Shown here: positions 1 through 11,722 of the stretch, in pieces
Layout: the number at the start of each line of letters is the position of its first letter
Numbering within the stretch: the first letter of the stretch is position 1
Origin: Ditylenchus dipsaci
Lineage: Eukaryota > Nematoda > Chromadorea > Rhabditida > Anguinidae
Direction: 5' to 3'
Assembly (NCBI GenBank): GCA_004194705.1
Contig: SADC01001072.1
Location: 1 to 64,000 of the forward strand
DNA length: 64,000 nt
The notes under the pieces: model-generated
Told to the model about the DNA's origin: nothing
Databases searched by the model: none
What the model saw: the letters and a program-made list of their open reading frames with translations, nothing else
Translations under genes and position numbers: made by a program

Positions 1-897
1 GTCATTTTTCGTCAAAAGTGTCATTTTATCCAGTGAGTTTTGAGAGTCAAAAATAAAAGATCTTGACTAAATTTTGACAAAAATGTTTATACTGTGCAGA
101 TATTTTTGCTTTTTGGGAGTGGGAGGGCCAGGTTCTGGCGAGTGGGAGGGCAAAGGTTCTGTTCAGCCAATTGACTTTACCAAAACTCGATTTTACCAAA
201 TTATAAAAATGCTCGAGGAAAACGGCATTTACTACTATCAAACCATCTTCAGCATGCCTAAGTTAGTCCAGAAAACACGTTTTGGACCCCAGAAAACGTA
301 AATTTTTTTTTGATCTACAGTTTTTGTAAATCTTGTACAACGTGAATTCACTACTGTCAAACATCTTTAGAATGCTCGAATTAATGCAGAAAATAGTTTT
401 TGGAATCTAAAAACATAAAAATTGACCAACCACTCGGTTTTTGTTGGTACTTGGAATATCCAGAAGATCGAGCTACCAATGAAAAATGGTCTAATAAACA
501 ACCTGGGTACCACCTAGAACAACCACCACCTAGCACTACTACCTAGGCACTTCTACTCCTGAATACCGTACCTGGTCAATGCCTTGGTACGAGTACCGTA
601 CTACTACTTAACACCAGTTCAGCTTTCAGGGTCATTCCAGCAATTTTAACAAAACTATAAAATTACCACAAAATGGAATTTTACTATTATCAAACCCTCT
701 TTAGAATGCTCGAATTAGTGTAAAAAACAGGTAATAGAACCGAAAAGCATTAATAAATAATTTAACAACAAAGGGATGACCACATGGTTTGGTTGGTGCG
801 TGGATTAACCAGTAGGGTTAAGGCTGAATTATCGAAAAAACTTTTGAATAACAGAAGTTCTTTACAAGACAAAAAAGATTAATTTGAAAATAATTTT
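1..897. repeat. Degenerate repeat-filled intergenic DNA
   Basis: No gene is supported here. Three diverged copies of one unit can be seen at about 200-310, 340-440 and 660-790. Each has the wording of a family whose palindromic copy lies at 37,722-38,030 (text like CTTCAGCATGC followed by a GTCCAGAAAACA word). A run at about 495-620 rich in CCTGGTACC-like words resembles the direct-repeat arrays at 38.2-38.46 kb and 60.8-61.1 kb. Small open frames here look accidental. Confidence 0.6.
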
Positions 898-1047
898 GTG
901 GACCAATTGACCGTGGACCAGTGTTTCCAAAAAACAGACACAGAATTAACCACAGAATTTTTAAAGGGTAATATTTATTCTGCCCCCTAATTTCGGGAAA
1001 AATGCCCCCTAATTTGAATTGCCCCCTAATTACTGAAAAATGCCCCC

Positions 1048-2912
1048 ACGGCTTTTCAAAACGCCGAAAGTGAGTCATTTAGCTTTTCAAGCGAATTTCG
1101 CGGAAATTAAAAAACTCCTCAAATTTGACTAGAAAAACGTGTTTCAGACTTAAAATGGCTTCTAGTTTGCTAAATTCTGTATTTTGAAAATTGATCTGTA
1201 TTTTCTGAAAGTAGAGATCCTCAGCTTCATTTTGGTGTATAACTCATCATCTGAAATACAAACCTCGCAAACCTCATACAAAATTAAACTTTGGGTTATT
1301 TGTAGGCTCAGAATGGTGTCAACTCGAAAGCAATGTGCTCAGCAAGCGAAGCAAAATCTTTCACAAAAGCGTCAATGCGCAGTCAACAAAAGATGGCAAG
1401 CAACAGGCAAAGAATCAGGTAGCAGCAGCTGTAGCAGAGAGGCAAAAGCTGCCGGGACAGCACGAATTGGTAAGGTTTCACATGAGTATTGAGTATATTG
1501 CATTTGCTTTATGTACTGTTTAAGAGAAGCAGAAAAGACTCAGAGAAGATGAACATCGCAAGCTTACCGAGGAAAAAGAGCAACAGAAAAAGATGCACTC
1601 TTTTTCGACGAATTTTTGCAATGGGAAATTTTTATCGTGGTATTAAGAAATGGTAGAAACCGACAGGTATTTAGAGACCAATAACGCTAGCGTCTTTGCG
1701 CCAAGTGGACAGAGGGGATGGTCCTAAAAGGCTAGTGCGTCTTGATCCACTGGTTCGATTCTAATTATCCACACCTATTTTCTACGTTGTAACTGTGTTA
1801 GGTAAAGAAATCCAGCCATCACAAGCCGATCCAACAGCTCGCGAGAAAGGCAAGCACTGTCCGCGTCAAAGAAATTGCCGCTCTCATTGAAGGAGACAAG
1901 TCGATGAAGGCATCGAAAGTCCTCTAGCAAGTAAAATCAAGCAAAATTTACTTGTGCTTCACTGGTACCACATTTCGTGTTTCATAAATAATCACCCTTT
2001 GTTAATATTAGGAGACAAAGGAGGTCTGTCAAAAAGTTTGTGTGTCTGTTGGCAATGTGATGATCCGAACTCAGTGGACAATCAAATGTTAGTGGGCATT
2101 TATGATGGCTGCGATATTCAAGTCGGCTTCGTGAGGCGTTTTCGACTAATGTCTTCCGTCAGCTCAGCGAAATCAACGATGTTTCTTTTGAATGCGAGAA
2201 TGGCATGCTAACAAAGTCTGTTCAATCTGTTCAATGGTATGTATCCAATTTTTTAAGATAGTTGGATACTTCAACTACCATTCATAGGTTCATGACTGGT
2301 GACATGTCTTTTCTGTGTCAATGTACGGTCATATGGGTGCATGTTCCTCATCTTGAATTCCGGGTCAGTCGAAAACTAAACGCCGAGGTTGTTGAAAGTT
2401 ATCTCTTTAGAAAAGCTTGCCGAATTCGTCAATAACATCGAAAGGACATTGGCTAGCTGTCCACGTTCCTTGAATTTGCACAGCGATGGAAATTTGGGGA
2501 CTTATGAGCGAGCAGCCAATCGAGTCTTTTCACCACCAAATGAATCGCGATGAAATGCGCTTTGCAGCGATGAGAGACAGATTGGTCATTATCAGGAAAT
2601 GTATTCAACAAAGCTTTCTCAGAAACTCGTTATTTGACCAAAAATTTTCTCTGATTTAATACCATCTGATATTGAAAAGTAGTGATTTCAGTTGTTTTAC
2701 TAGATAAAGTGTACGTTTTGACATGAAATCGTGTTTATCATCAAAAAATTGCCCTAGAAAAGTAAAAAGCACAAAAATAATAGTGCTGTCACTAGGCGGA
2801 TTTGAACCTGCGACCCAAAAAAACAGCAAAATCAAACGCTTTACCCACTGCGCTATGCAAACGTCTAAAAAGCTAAATGACACACTTTCGGGCGTTTTGA
2901 AAAGCCGTGGCC
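1048..2912. mobile_element. Decayed transposon with about 40-bp inverted ends
   Basis: The left end (about 1,048-1,088, CCACGGCTTTTCAAAACGCC...) is matched in inverse at about 2,870-2,912. The interior keeps coding-like fragments in shifting frames. At about 2,013-2,230 an assembly of frames reads GDKGG, then DPNSVDNQMLVGIYDG, then LREAF and RQLSEINDVSFECENG. At about 2,290-2,340 it reads FMTGDMSFL followed by a GHMGA-like stretch. I recall such motifs in transposon-encoded proteins of invertebrates but cannot assign the superfamily. Frameshifts and stops make it nonfunctional. A tRNA-like cassette lies near its right end (2,770-2,865, minus). Confidence 0.5.
2770..2865 (-). repeat. tRNA-like cassette (A box, B box, T-rich end)
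   Basis: Read on the minus strand there is an A-box-like TAGCGCAGTGGGTAAAG (2,840-2,857), then a perfect B-box form GGTTCAAATCC (2,798-2,808), then a T-rich stretch about 25 nt on. The T stem does not pair well, so this is a promoter-like relic, not a working tRNA. It belongs with the similar cassettes at 22.5, 22.7, 37.6, 37.7, 38.1, 5.8 and 50.2 kb. Confidence 0.5.
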
Positions 2913-2984
2913 CCCTAATTACTGAAAAATGCCCCCTAATTTTCTGAAAAATGCCCCCTAATTTTTTTTCTCGTCATTCATAGT

Positions 2985-3500
2985 CAAATTTTGCGGGAAT
3001 TCAAATTTTCTAGTCAGAAAATAACTTGGATTGGTCAGATCCCACCGCGGAATGGCCAGAACGCGCCTGAAAGTTGGTTTTTTGGGGGTTTACTAAAGGG
3101 GGGTATACTTTTTGTGAAAAATCTATTGAGCGGATCAGATTTCGGGTCCGATGGGCTTAATCGCTCAGAATTCCAGGCCTACGGTGGTTTTTAAATTTTT
3201 TAGTCTGAACCAACCAAACCAAGTGGTCGTCCACTTGGATCAAAAATTTTTTACGTTTTTCATGGTCCAAAACCTGTTTTCTAGATCAACTCGGGCATGC
3301 TGAAGATGGTTGACAGTAGTAAAATGCCGTTTCTCGAGTACTTTTGAGTTTGAGAATAATAAAATTTGGTGAAATCATTTATTTGCCAAAACTCAAAAAA
3401 TACTCGAGGACTCAGGGACTTCTGGCCATTCCGCGGTGGGATTCTGACCAATCCAAGTTATTTTCTGACTAGAAAATTTGAATTCCCGCGAAGTTTTGAC
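2985..3500. mobile_element. Foldback element, copy 1 of the 'fraction-word' family, interrupted
   Basis: The arm text (AATTTTCTAGTCAGAAAATAA, then a GGCCAGAA word, then GAAAGTTGGTTTTTTGGGG, then ACTAAAGGGGGG) is shared with the palindromes at 14,890-15,290 and 41,030-41,780. The right arm resumes at about 3,412-3,500. The interval of about 3,220-3,400 is a separate insertion of the AAGTGGTCGTCCACTTGG family (see 37,722-38,030). Confidence 0.55.
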
Positions 3501-3786
3501 TAAAAACGACGAGAGAAAAAATTAGGGGCATTTTTCCAGTATTAGGGGGCAATTCGAATTAGGGGGCATTTTTCACAGATTAGGGGCATTTTTCACTGAT
3601 TAGGGGGCAGAATTAAATACCACAGAATTTTTAAAAGTGCTCGTAATTAGTGTGTAGCCTACCGCAACTTTTAACGCTGAACAAAACGCACAAAAAATTA
3701 GCAAAAATACCATACAAAAGACACAATTACGAGCCACTTTTAAAAATTCTGTGGTTAATTCTGTGTTCTGTTTTTTGGAAACACTG

Positions 3787-3912
3787 CCGTGGACCAATTG
3801 ACCTGTGGACCAATTGACCTGTGGACCAATTGACCTGTGGACCAATTGACCGTGGACCAATTGACCGTGGACCAATTGACCGTGGACCAATTGACCGTGG
3901 ACCAATTGACCG
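3787..3912. repeat. 15/16-bp minisatellite
   Basis: About eight tandem units of ACCAATTGACCGTGG (15 bp) or ACCAATTGACCTGTGG (16 bp). A single flanking unit lies at 899-918, left of the hAT-like insertion, so the element landed in this array and the array expanded on, or was left to, one side. Open frames running through the array (repeated GQLVH) are a by-product of the 15-bp period. Confidence 0.85.
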
Positions 3913-4730
3913 CACGCCCATGTCAAAGATGGGACCAATTCATATTGGCCAAAATCAAATTGGGCCACTATTTTTAACTGCGGAAAACAGATATGCTTAT
4001 CAAACCATTGTGTGGCATTACGAAACTCAGTCACTCCATTGGGTGGTATTAACTTGTCCATGTGGTACACATCAGCAGTCAGCGGAGTCAAAAAAAACGA
4101 TTTGAAAAAACCTAATGTTTGGGGTGCCAACTTTTGACAGGGGTGAAAAAAGCCATGATAATTTGAAAAAAAATCAGAAACACAATTTTTATAAGATTTT
4201 GTTTTTCAGCTTCCAATCCCGCAATGTTACAAGACACACGACTTCTATCATAGAAGTTCTATGTCGAGCAAACCAGCGAGATTTAAAAAAAAAAGTAACC
4301 CATTTGTCTCTTCTTCATTACTGATAAGTACGCAAATACAAATGTGACTGTCCACAAGAATTGTCCATTCGAGCTGCATTGATACCTTGGGTTTTTTTAT
4401 TTCATCTATCCTCTTCGGCTGGGCATTCAACACTTCAACTATGTCAGGCCTATAAAAAAATTAATATATTTTGACGATATATGTCACACAGTATTTTTTG
4501 ACAATAAGGCCCTATGCGGTTGAGGGGGTCAAGGGCAAGGGGGCACGTCCGAAAGAAAAGGACTGCTGGTCCCCGCCTTTTTCTGTGTCGCGAACGAGCA
4601 TGCCCTTTTTAATGAATTTTAAAAATTGGAGCCATGCGCCCAAATTTTAAGTGTTAGAGGCCGGAGGCGGAGAAGAATTTTGATTTAAACGCAATCCTAT
4701 GGCCCTTACTAGAGAAAATACGGAATTTTT
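3913..4730. other. No gene recognised
   Basis: I see no supported coding exon. A short palindromic word set (GGGACCAATTC / GAATTGG-like) borders the minisatellite. At about 4,690-4,725 there is an ACTAGAGAAAATACGG motif, which is the terminal word of a foldback family present at 18.7, 37.0, 45.3, 48.6, 59.6 and 62.1 kb. Confidence 0.4.
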
Positions 4731-4976
4731 TTACCTATTATTGCGAAGAGGAGCCAAGCTGCTTAGTTCATCAAAAATTTGATTAAGAAGTTCCTTTCTT
4801 GCTTTCAGATCGATCTGAGCTTTTTCCAAGTCACTTTCCAAATTTTCTGCATTTATCTCTGTGCTAGTCAGCACTTTTTGCATTTCCATGCTGTAGAAGA
4901 TGTTGGATATGCCTCTAACTAGACCTGAATCATTTTTACCAAAATTACAGATTTGCATTTCGATGCGAACAAACAA
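4731..4976 (-). CDS. Possible C-terminal exon of a minus-strand coiled-coil protein
   Basis: The open frame ends in TAA at 4,731-4,733. Its last half reads as a charged heptad-like helix (LESDLEKAQIDLKARKELL, then NQIFDELSSLAPLRNNR). The composition is unlike the repeat-derived frames around it, and a minus-strand AATAAA lies near 4,396. A splice acceptor (CCCAG) is just upstream in the minus reading. A possible preceding exon is at about 5,100-5,178 (frame DHLKIPWEEAYVEKY). The full gene model is not resolved and I do not recognise the family. The gene could be real, with its 5' exons towards 5.2-5.7 kb, or an old fragment. Confidence 0.35.
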   Translation of the reverse strand: MFVRIEMQICNFGKNDSGLVRGISNIFYSMEMQKVLTSTEINAENLESDLEKAQIDLKARKELLNQIFDELSSLAPLRNNR

Positions 4977-5758
4977 CTGGGCCGAGCATCTTTATCGTAA
5001 TGCTTCCTCTACATGAGGTGATATTGGGTGTAAACGGCCAAAAGTTTTATTCAAAAAATTAATTTGGCAGAACTTTTGGCGTCTATGAAATCTACTCTTT
5101 CTTCAAAAGTGATTAGAATAATATCTTGCAGTGTACTTTTCTACGTAAGCTTCCTCCCAAGGGATTTTCAAATGGTCTGAAAGGGCCCGAGTTAGATTTA
5201 AAGACGTGTTTCCATAAAGCAGTGGTAAAACGTTGGATTTGACTTATTTGGTGTCTCAAGTTTTAAACCGACTAAAGACAGCACTTTTTTCATTATAACT
5301 TTCTTTTGACCAGAAACATATGCTAGTTTACAGATACAGAATCTCGTGCTCTATCTGACATCGCCAATTTGAGAGTGCGAAAAAGAAAAACATCCGCTTA
5401 TTTTTGAAGAGACTTGTAAAAAGCAGCAAAAAACGAATTTCTGAATTTCCACCAAAACTTTATATTGGTCTTTTCGGACCTTCGAAAGCCTTGCTCCCGA
5501 TGATAATATTCCTAAGAATCCGTTGTGGGATCGTGACTTGCTGACCCTACGTGCACAATGATCCGTTTTTCGTCCGCATCCGCACTCAAAAGCACAGTAT
5601 AGAAAAAACAATGAAATTTGTTTCCGTATATACATTTAGTAGTCCGCATCGCGGACTCTATGCGAACTATATTAAATGTATATACGAAACAGGATTGTTC
5701 TAACGCCGGCGTTTACAAAGCGTTACGCCGCAACGAAAACAACGCCGTCGTTTTTTTT

Positions 5759-6352
5759 TGAACTTTATATACGCACCGCCTTAGGTCACAGGTTCGACTA
5801 CCACTAGCTGCAGACCTTATTTTTTTTTCCTTTTATTTACAAGTTTAGTGCCAAAATGTAGCCAAGCTTCTGAGCTTTCATTTGAGCTATCATACAGATG
5901 AAAAGTTGGTATAAAGTTAGGGCTAAAATATAAAAAAATCCAATTCGGTGAAATCCTCAATAGGACTATACCAGTACTTTTCGGTAGTATCCTGGAACTG
6001 ACATTTGTTCGCAATTTTAATTTACACTCATTTGCAACCTTACACTTAAAATGTAGCCCTGCTTCTTGCTGACATTTTCAGCATACGGTTGTATAAAATC
6101 ATGTAAATTGAAATCGCAAAAAATCTCAGTTCCTAGTACGCATCATTTTGGCTAGTTTCCTTTAATTTTGGTAGTCATTGCCAAAAATCGCAAAATTGAG
6201 GCAGTTACTGACAGCAAAGCAGTGCTGGAAATGGTTCCAATCGATTGCTCGATGATTTTTGGACCTAAAGTCAAAAAACTTACTAAAAAAGTAAATTAAA
6301 ACATCCCCAGAGGGACTAGAACTTACGACACAAGACGATGCGTATATAAAAT
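5759..6352. mobile_element. Palindrome-ended element with tRNA-like tips, copy 1
   Basis: The left tip ACTTTATATACGCACCGCC (from about 5,762) and right tip GATGCGTATATAAAATCC (ending about 6,352) are inverse. Just inside the left tip is GGTTCGACTAC (5,791-5,801), a B-box-like word, and about 20 nt later a run of eight or more T. The right tip read on the minus strand has a weaker AGTTCTAGTCCC. The interior (TGTAGCCAAGCTTCTGAGC..., ATGTAGCCCTGCTTC...) is shared with 50,181-50,776 and with a tipless remnant at about 29,090-29,300. Confidence 0.6.
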
Positions 6353-6583
6353 CCCCCCTTTAAAACGCGTACTTTCAGACGATCTTTTTTTAAACAACAG
6401 CTGACATTCTGAGGAACACGATGGACTTACCCGCAAAAAGTATTTCCCCTTATACGACCTATTTTGGCCTTCGAAGTCAAAATAGCGTTACCCACCACCC
6501 ACACATGCCAAATACTATTTAGAGATAGAGATGCTTTCTTCGCTATTATCATTTACATTTCGATCTTTTTAGCGAAAATTAAA

Positions 6584-9500
6584 ATGACTGAAGCCGAACC
6601 TATGGAAACTCGCGGCAATGAGTTTATTCTCAGCAAAGTATTCGAAGCACATAAGCAAGACGTCAAATGTGTCATTTCCACAACTGCCGGCGGGTTGATT
6701 ACAGGCAGCCGAGATGAAACAGTCAAAGTTTGGGCTGAACGGTTGGTTTTTCTTATTTATTTCCTGTGCCATAATTTATCAATTTATTTGCAGGGCTGGA
6801 AGATACGAAGAGATGATCGAGATCAGACAAAGGAACAAGCTAGCTGTCAATTCAATTGCGTTTTATCAGGCTAAAGATGGGCAATGGCTTTTGTTTGCGG
6901 GACTCAAAGACGGATCCATCGAGGTTTTCAATGCTGGTGCTTCAGAACCCATGGTGACTCTTTATGAACATACTAGCAATGGTGAGTGCCCATTTAATGT
7001 TGATCTCTCCTTTCAAATTTTGTGAATAATTGTGTTTAGTGTGCGTTCTCTATGTCGATGTGGCCAATCAGTTGCTGTTGAGTGGGTTAGTTTTTTTGAA
7101 CTCCTTAGTTTATACGCCTATTGAAACGGCTTTTATTTAGTTCTTGGGACAGCAGAGCAATCGTCTGGTCCATAGATGACATCGTGCAGGGGAAAGATTT
7201 CATTGTGATACTTCTTTTATTACTCTTTGGTCATTAGTTCTGATCGTGTGTTTAGACGAGAACTGAGCTGACGCGACATACACATTCCGTTTGGGCCATA
7301 TCTTCGATTCCTACAAATCCTATTCACTGTAACCTTTTTAGTACCTGTGGATCGCCGGATGAAATAATTTCTTAACTTTTTCAGACCTGACAGGCTCGGC
7401 AGACCGAAAAATTAAGCTGCATAACTCTAACTTGCAAGAAGTTCTCACTTTCGAAGGTACTGTCATTGCAGTTTTAAGAAATTTTCAAAATTTGCTTCTA
7501 GGTCATACTGATGTTGTGCGGAGTGTATGCCCGCTGTCCGAGACCATCTTCGTTTCTGCGGCCAACGACAGCACTTTGCGTGTGTGGGATATTGATACGG
7601 GAAAATGCATTCAGAAGTGCGAAACTACACATGGGGAATATATCTACAGGCGAGTTATATGTTCACGTCTGTACTGTTGTAACCCTTCTGAGTATTTGCA
7701 ATTCAGTATTTGCAAGTTGGAATCTAAGACTGGACAAGAATTTATAATTGCTGGTGGTGAAAAGGGCTATTGTGAGATCTACGCAATTCAAGAAAAGCGT
7801 GTACTTCATTATGTCCAACAAATAAGAGTTCCAGGTTCGTTTTGACTTAACCTTTTGAGGCCCTTAAAATCGTGTTTCAGTTCAATCCGTTTGGTCAGTA
7901 GCAGCTTCGCGTAACACGGACATCGTTATGGCTACAAGGTACATGGTGTCTCAAAAGTATTTGGTATTTTTAGAAAACTTTGTGGAGGTAACCCCTTGCC
8001 CGATCGATTCCCGATTTTTTCGGAAATCTTCACAAAATTACTATTTAGAGAACACAGAAAATTTGTTTTTTTTTATTTTTTCATTCCACTTCAGTTCAGA
8101 AGAAAACGATTTATAAGGCTGAGCAGGAAAATTTAAAGAAATGAGAGATTCACACAACTGTTGCGTAAATTTTCAAAAAATATTCAGTACGTTTGAGACA
8201 CACGGTAGTCGAAATACTCTTAAAAAGCCATGGGTTTTGCGCGTAGTGGCATGACTAAAAATTTTCATTGGCGGAGGAAAATTATCTTATGTCTTTCGCT
8301 CTACTCTTTGGAGTCGTTCGAAATTACTCATTAGAGTACAGTGAGAGAGTGGTTTGTATTCCCTCCAATTGAAATTTCGCACATGCCGGTGCGCTCCAAA
8401 ACCAAGGTCCTTCAAGTACTCGGAAGAGTTAGAATTTTCTTTTTTTTAGCACCGGCAGCGTTTACATTTTTACGGTGGACAAAGATAGATCCGCTTCAGA
8501 GGACTTGCTTCAATCATTCGATGCTGAGTTCGCTGTTCTTTTAGCCAAGGAAGTAGAGAATCAGAAAGAATCCGTAAATCTCTAGTTATTCATGGAATTC
8601 TATATTGAAGGGAATCTTATTTAGGACAGCGTGACCATTAAAGTGTCATTGGATGATAACGCACCAAATTTGGATTTGAAATATGTCAAGGGAACTGATC
8701 CGGCTGTGTGTGCTGAAAAGTTTATTACGGTAATAACCTTATCTCCATAAACCAACCTAAACTTCGTCGTTTAGGACAACAGACTTCCGGCATCCTACTT
8801 GAATGAGATTATAGAATACATCAAAACCAATGTACCTGAGGCTCGATTGGCTGAAGCTGCGAAGTGAGTAGTCAATCGTTAATGTGCTTACCCATTAGTT
8901 TGGGACAAGGAAATGTTTTGAAAAATATCTGAAGTTTGTGTAAATGTATGACAAATGTCATGTACGGCTCCCTGTCTTCTAGCTTTGGGTCTTTCTGAGC
9001 AAATAATTACCCTTAATTTTTAGATATCGTCGTCAGGAGACACAAAGAGAGACTATTGATGGCGAAGTATATTTCGTATTAGATCCTGAGACGTGATTGT
9101 CTAATTTTCCACTTTTTCAGTTGTTTGACTATGCTTTGGAAGTAAAGCTAAAAGAGAATGGACCTCCGATGAAATTAGGCTACAATATTGGTCTTTTTTA
9201 GCAGCTTAATCCTTGTTGTCATACGCTTAATTTTTCTAGGAGAAGACCCAGATTATGCAACTCAGCGATTCGTCGAAAAGCACAATCTAAATGTCGGGAT
9301 CATGGGGCAGGTAAAATTTAGTGTCATTATTGTATACCTACTCTACCTACTCATCAATTACTTCCAGTTGTCGGCATTCTTGCGCTCTCAAATCCCAGGT
9401 GATCTGCCTATTTTTAAATACCGCTCGATTACGATTGCATTCTAGAATTGCAAACGCCATCTCAGTTTGTCAGAATTGGCGGTGCTTCAAACACTGGCTA

Positions 9501-11029
9501 TGTTGATCCGTTTACTGGCGGTGGTAGGTATGTACCTGGTGGTATTCCTGAAATGATTTGTCTCCCGCTGCTACTGGTTAGTTCTCTTAAGTTACTCCTT
9601 GATTGGTTACTGCCTATTTTAGGAGATCCATTGACGGAGGTAACCGATATGTGCCGGGAAGTCAGGCTCCTCTCATGCCTAATTCAAGTGTTCCTCGTGA
9701 TAAGAAACGACCTCGTGGAGAGCTCGTTCCATTGCGAGAGTTTTTTCAAATTTGGTTTGGAAGGTAATATTATTTTAGATGGACTGCTTTACGTAGTACT
9801 GTTTCCTGTTAGGAGTCGCATCGAAAACCATTCCGAAGCTGAGAGAAATGAATGCTTTGCAGCCCGATGAACTAAAGCTTGACGAATCTCAGGTAGTTTT
9901 ATTTGTCCAGATCGTTGTCAATGGTACATTACGCTTTCTAGATAAATGCGTTGAATCAAATTATGACTGAACCAGTATATGAGGTGACCGACCTTCATGT
10001 TGCCGCTATTGAATTAGGTCTCCAGTGGTCCATCGAGACAATTGTCCAGTGCTTGACATATTCCGTGTGGCTCTCTTGAACACTGAATTAATGAGATTTT
10101 TTGCTCTTCTGAGGTAGGTATGTCCCTGTTAGTTTAGAAAACACATCAACGTTTTTTAGTCCGCGAATGGAAAACATCCCAGGGGTGCCGATACTCTTCA
10201 GCGTTTGAGTCTGTTATTGATCAGGTTAATATAATGCTGAGCCTCTTCGGATAAGTAATAAGTATCTTCTATTTAGCGAGCCGTCAGACCCTGTCCGAAT
10301 TCTTGTGTGCAGGTTAGATAGCCTATACCCAAACTTTTAAACTCTTCGCGTTTTTGTAGAGCTCTTGCAAATGCATGTGTTCATGAACCTGGCCGTGTGA
10401 TGCTAAACAATGAAGTCTCCGTGATCAGCAAAGTATTTTTTCGTTTTTGTTCTTATTTACTGAATTTTTATCAGGTTGTCGTTAATCAGTTCGAGCAGCC
10501 TAAACAGACTGTTCAGGTTAGTTTGCTAGAATTTTCTTCATTTTTATTACCAATGCTTTTGATTTTAGGTTGCTGCAGCCAGTGCCCTTGCCAATTTCGC
10601 CCTATTATTGCTGAAACATACCGAATCGGGGTCAGTAACCGAATTGGGGTGAGTGTCACATAATATTATTTCTTTGGATGCTTAGCATCTCTCTTTCTCT
10701 TTACATTTTGTCTGTACCTATATTTTAGGCCTCGCGAAGATGTACTAAGGGCTGTTATCAATACGACTGAGCGTGTAATGAGCTTTAGCGACCACTCTCC
10801 AATCGCCTTAACAAGAATTCTGCAGGTATAAATGTGATTTAGGTGTTCACTTCCATTAACTGTTCTGTTTTAGTCAATCGCTACTCTGATGTGGGGAGAT
10901 TCGTCAGTCATCAATCTCGCTAAGAATCGCGAAATGGCTTCCATAATCAACAGGATCAAGGACTCAGTGACTGAAGAATCATCTAAAAATGTTGCGCGTG
11001 ACTGTGTTGAAATGATCCATGCTGTATAG
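6584..11029 (+). CDS. PLAA: PLAA / Ufd3 / Doa1 homologue (WD-PFU-PUL protein)
   Basis: This is a ubiquitin-binding cofactor of the Cdc48/p97 ATPase, acting in the cytosol and nucleus in ubiquitin homeostasis. The start MTEAEPMETRGNEFILSKVF lies 11 nt after an acceptor-like TTTTTAG. Exons are separated by about 20 short introns (first exon 6,584-6,741, then 6,794-6,981, 7,040-7,085). Seven WD blades can be read, e.g. GGLITGSRDETVKVWA, QLLLSGSWDSRAIVWS, YLTGSADRKIKLH, IVMATSTGSVYIFT. The PFU domain follows (LGYNIGEDPDYATQRFVEKH ... FVRIGGASNTGYVDPFTGGG at about 9.1-9.53 kb), then two GGxRYVPG repeats, then a PUL armadillo-like domain ending MIHAV and TAG at 11,027. One intron (7,650-7,706) has a GC donor. 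Frames slip by one base around 9.55-9.75, 10.05 and 10.15 kb, probably sequence errors. AATAAA is at 11,096. Confidence 0.9.
8224..8420. mobile_element. Diverged TTAA-type foldback MITE in a PLAA intron
   Basis: The left end TTAAAAAGCCATGGGTTTTGCGC and right end GTGCGCTCCAAAACCAAGG match, with substitutions, the AGGACCATGGTTATTGCGC family at 20,583-20,772. The mid-part TCTTTCGCTCTACTCTTTGG against AGTACAGTGAGAGAGTG is also shared. It enlarges an otherwise small intron between the WD-encoding exons. Confidence 0.6.
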
Positions 11030-11095
11030 GAACTCTTTTTGACGTGTAATATTTACAAGTGCTCGCTGATGAAATATTTTTTTGTTGGATGTGTC

Positions 11096-11101
11096 AATAA
11101 A
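11096..11101 (+). terminator. Poly(A) signal of PLAA
   Basis: AATAAA 67 nt after the PLAA stop codon, followed by TTATGCAAG. Spacing is typical for a short 3'UTR. Confidence 0.6.
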
Positions 11102-11722
11102 TTATGCAAGACTTAGTCCCCTTTTCCACAAGTGCCCTTGTTTCTCTTGTCTCATATGTAGGTCCGGTTAACTAATTCTTTACTGTCAAACTAGGTTATT
11201 TTAATTTTATAAGGTGCCATTATCATACAAAATGGCCGGCAACTGGCTGCAACAATCTTGAGAATTATATCGCGACTAAAGCACGAAGAGGTTCATTCCA
11301 AAAAAATTTCTTTATCTGAATGTGTCTCAATTTGAATCTTTCTCAAAGTGAATGATCGCAATCTGTCGCTAGCCTACGATTTTACTGCATACTGAAATAT
11401 CTAACTGACCTTCGAATAAAAAAAAAAAAGATTCCAAGATTCACCAGAAATACGTCTTTAGGAAGTGGTTTGTATTCAGTAGGATTAATCACCTGATACG
11501 TCTCCTTCTGTTTTCATTATTTTGTATGCTAAGTCTATTAAAGCTGTTGGCTCAGCTTCATTTTTATTGATCGTAATTTAGATCGGAATAAAAAGTGTTG
11601 TGAATATGAGTCTACTTTACATTTTTTCGTTTCAATATAATCTGGTTTTCCAGCTTAATTTTTTTTGGCAATACCTTCTTCCATGGTTTTTAATTATTCT
11701 TCTTAAGCACCCAAAATCTTTT

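Larger units (their letters stand above)
985..3614. repeat. Inverted repeat of GCCCCCTAAT words nested inside the hAT-like MITE
   Basis: The left part (about 985-1,046) has several copies of GCCCCCTAATT spaced by GAAAAAT. The right part (about 3,507-3,614) carries the inverse, AATTAGGGGGC spaced by ATTTTTC. A further plus-oriented block is at about 2,910-2,960. This forms the middle shell of a three-level nest. Confidence 0.6.
919..3786. mobile_element. hAT-like MITE, split by later insertions
   Basis: The ends are CAGTGTTTCC at 919 and its inverse GGAAACACTG ending at 3786. They are flanked by the same 8 bp, CCGTGGAC, at 911-918 and 3787-3794. An 8-bp target duplication with CA..TG ends is the signature of hAT-superfamily elements. 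An uninterrupted 418-bp copy lies at 56,261-56,678. Here the left arm breaks near 966 and resumes near 3,620, and a word of about 16 bp (CCACAGAATTTTTAAA) is present on both sides of the break. The 2.6 kb between contains further nested elements. Confidence 0.8.

Noticed and set aside
3600..4130. Long open frames through the ACCAATTGACCGTGG array (repeated GQLVH / RSIGP)
   Set aside because: The 15-bp unit keeps any frame open; there is no start context, splice structure or composition of a real protein.
5351..5635. Minus frame MYIRKQISLFFLYC...
   Set aside because: Composition is not convincing and no link to the 4,731-4,976 exon could be made; left as unexplained intergenic sequence.
9540..10170. 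Programmed frameshifting in PLAA
   Set aside because: Slips occur at several unrelated places and also in two other genes; no shared slippery site or downstream structure is apparent.
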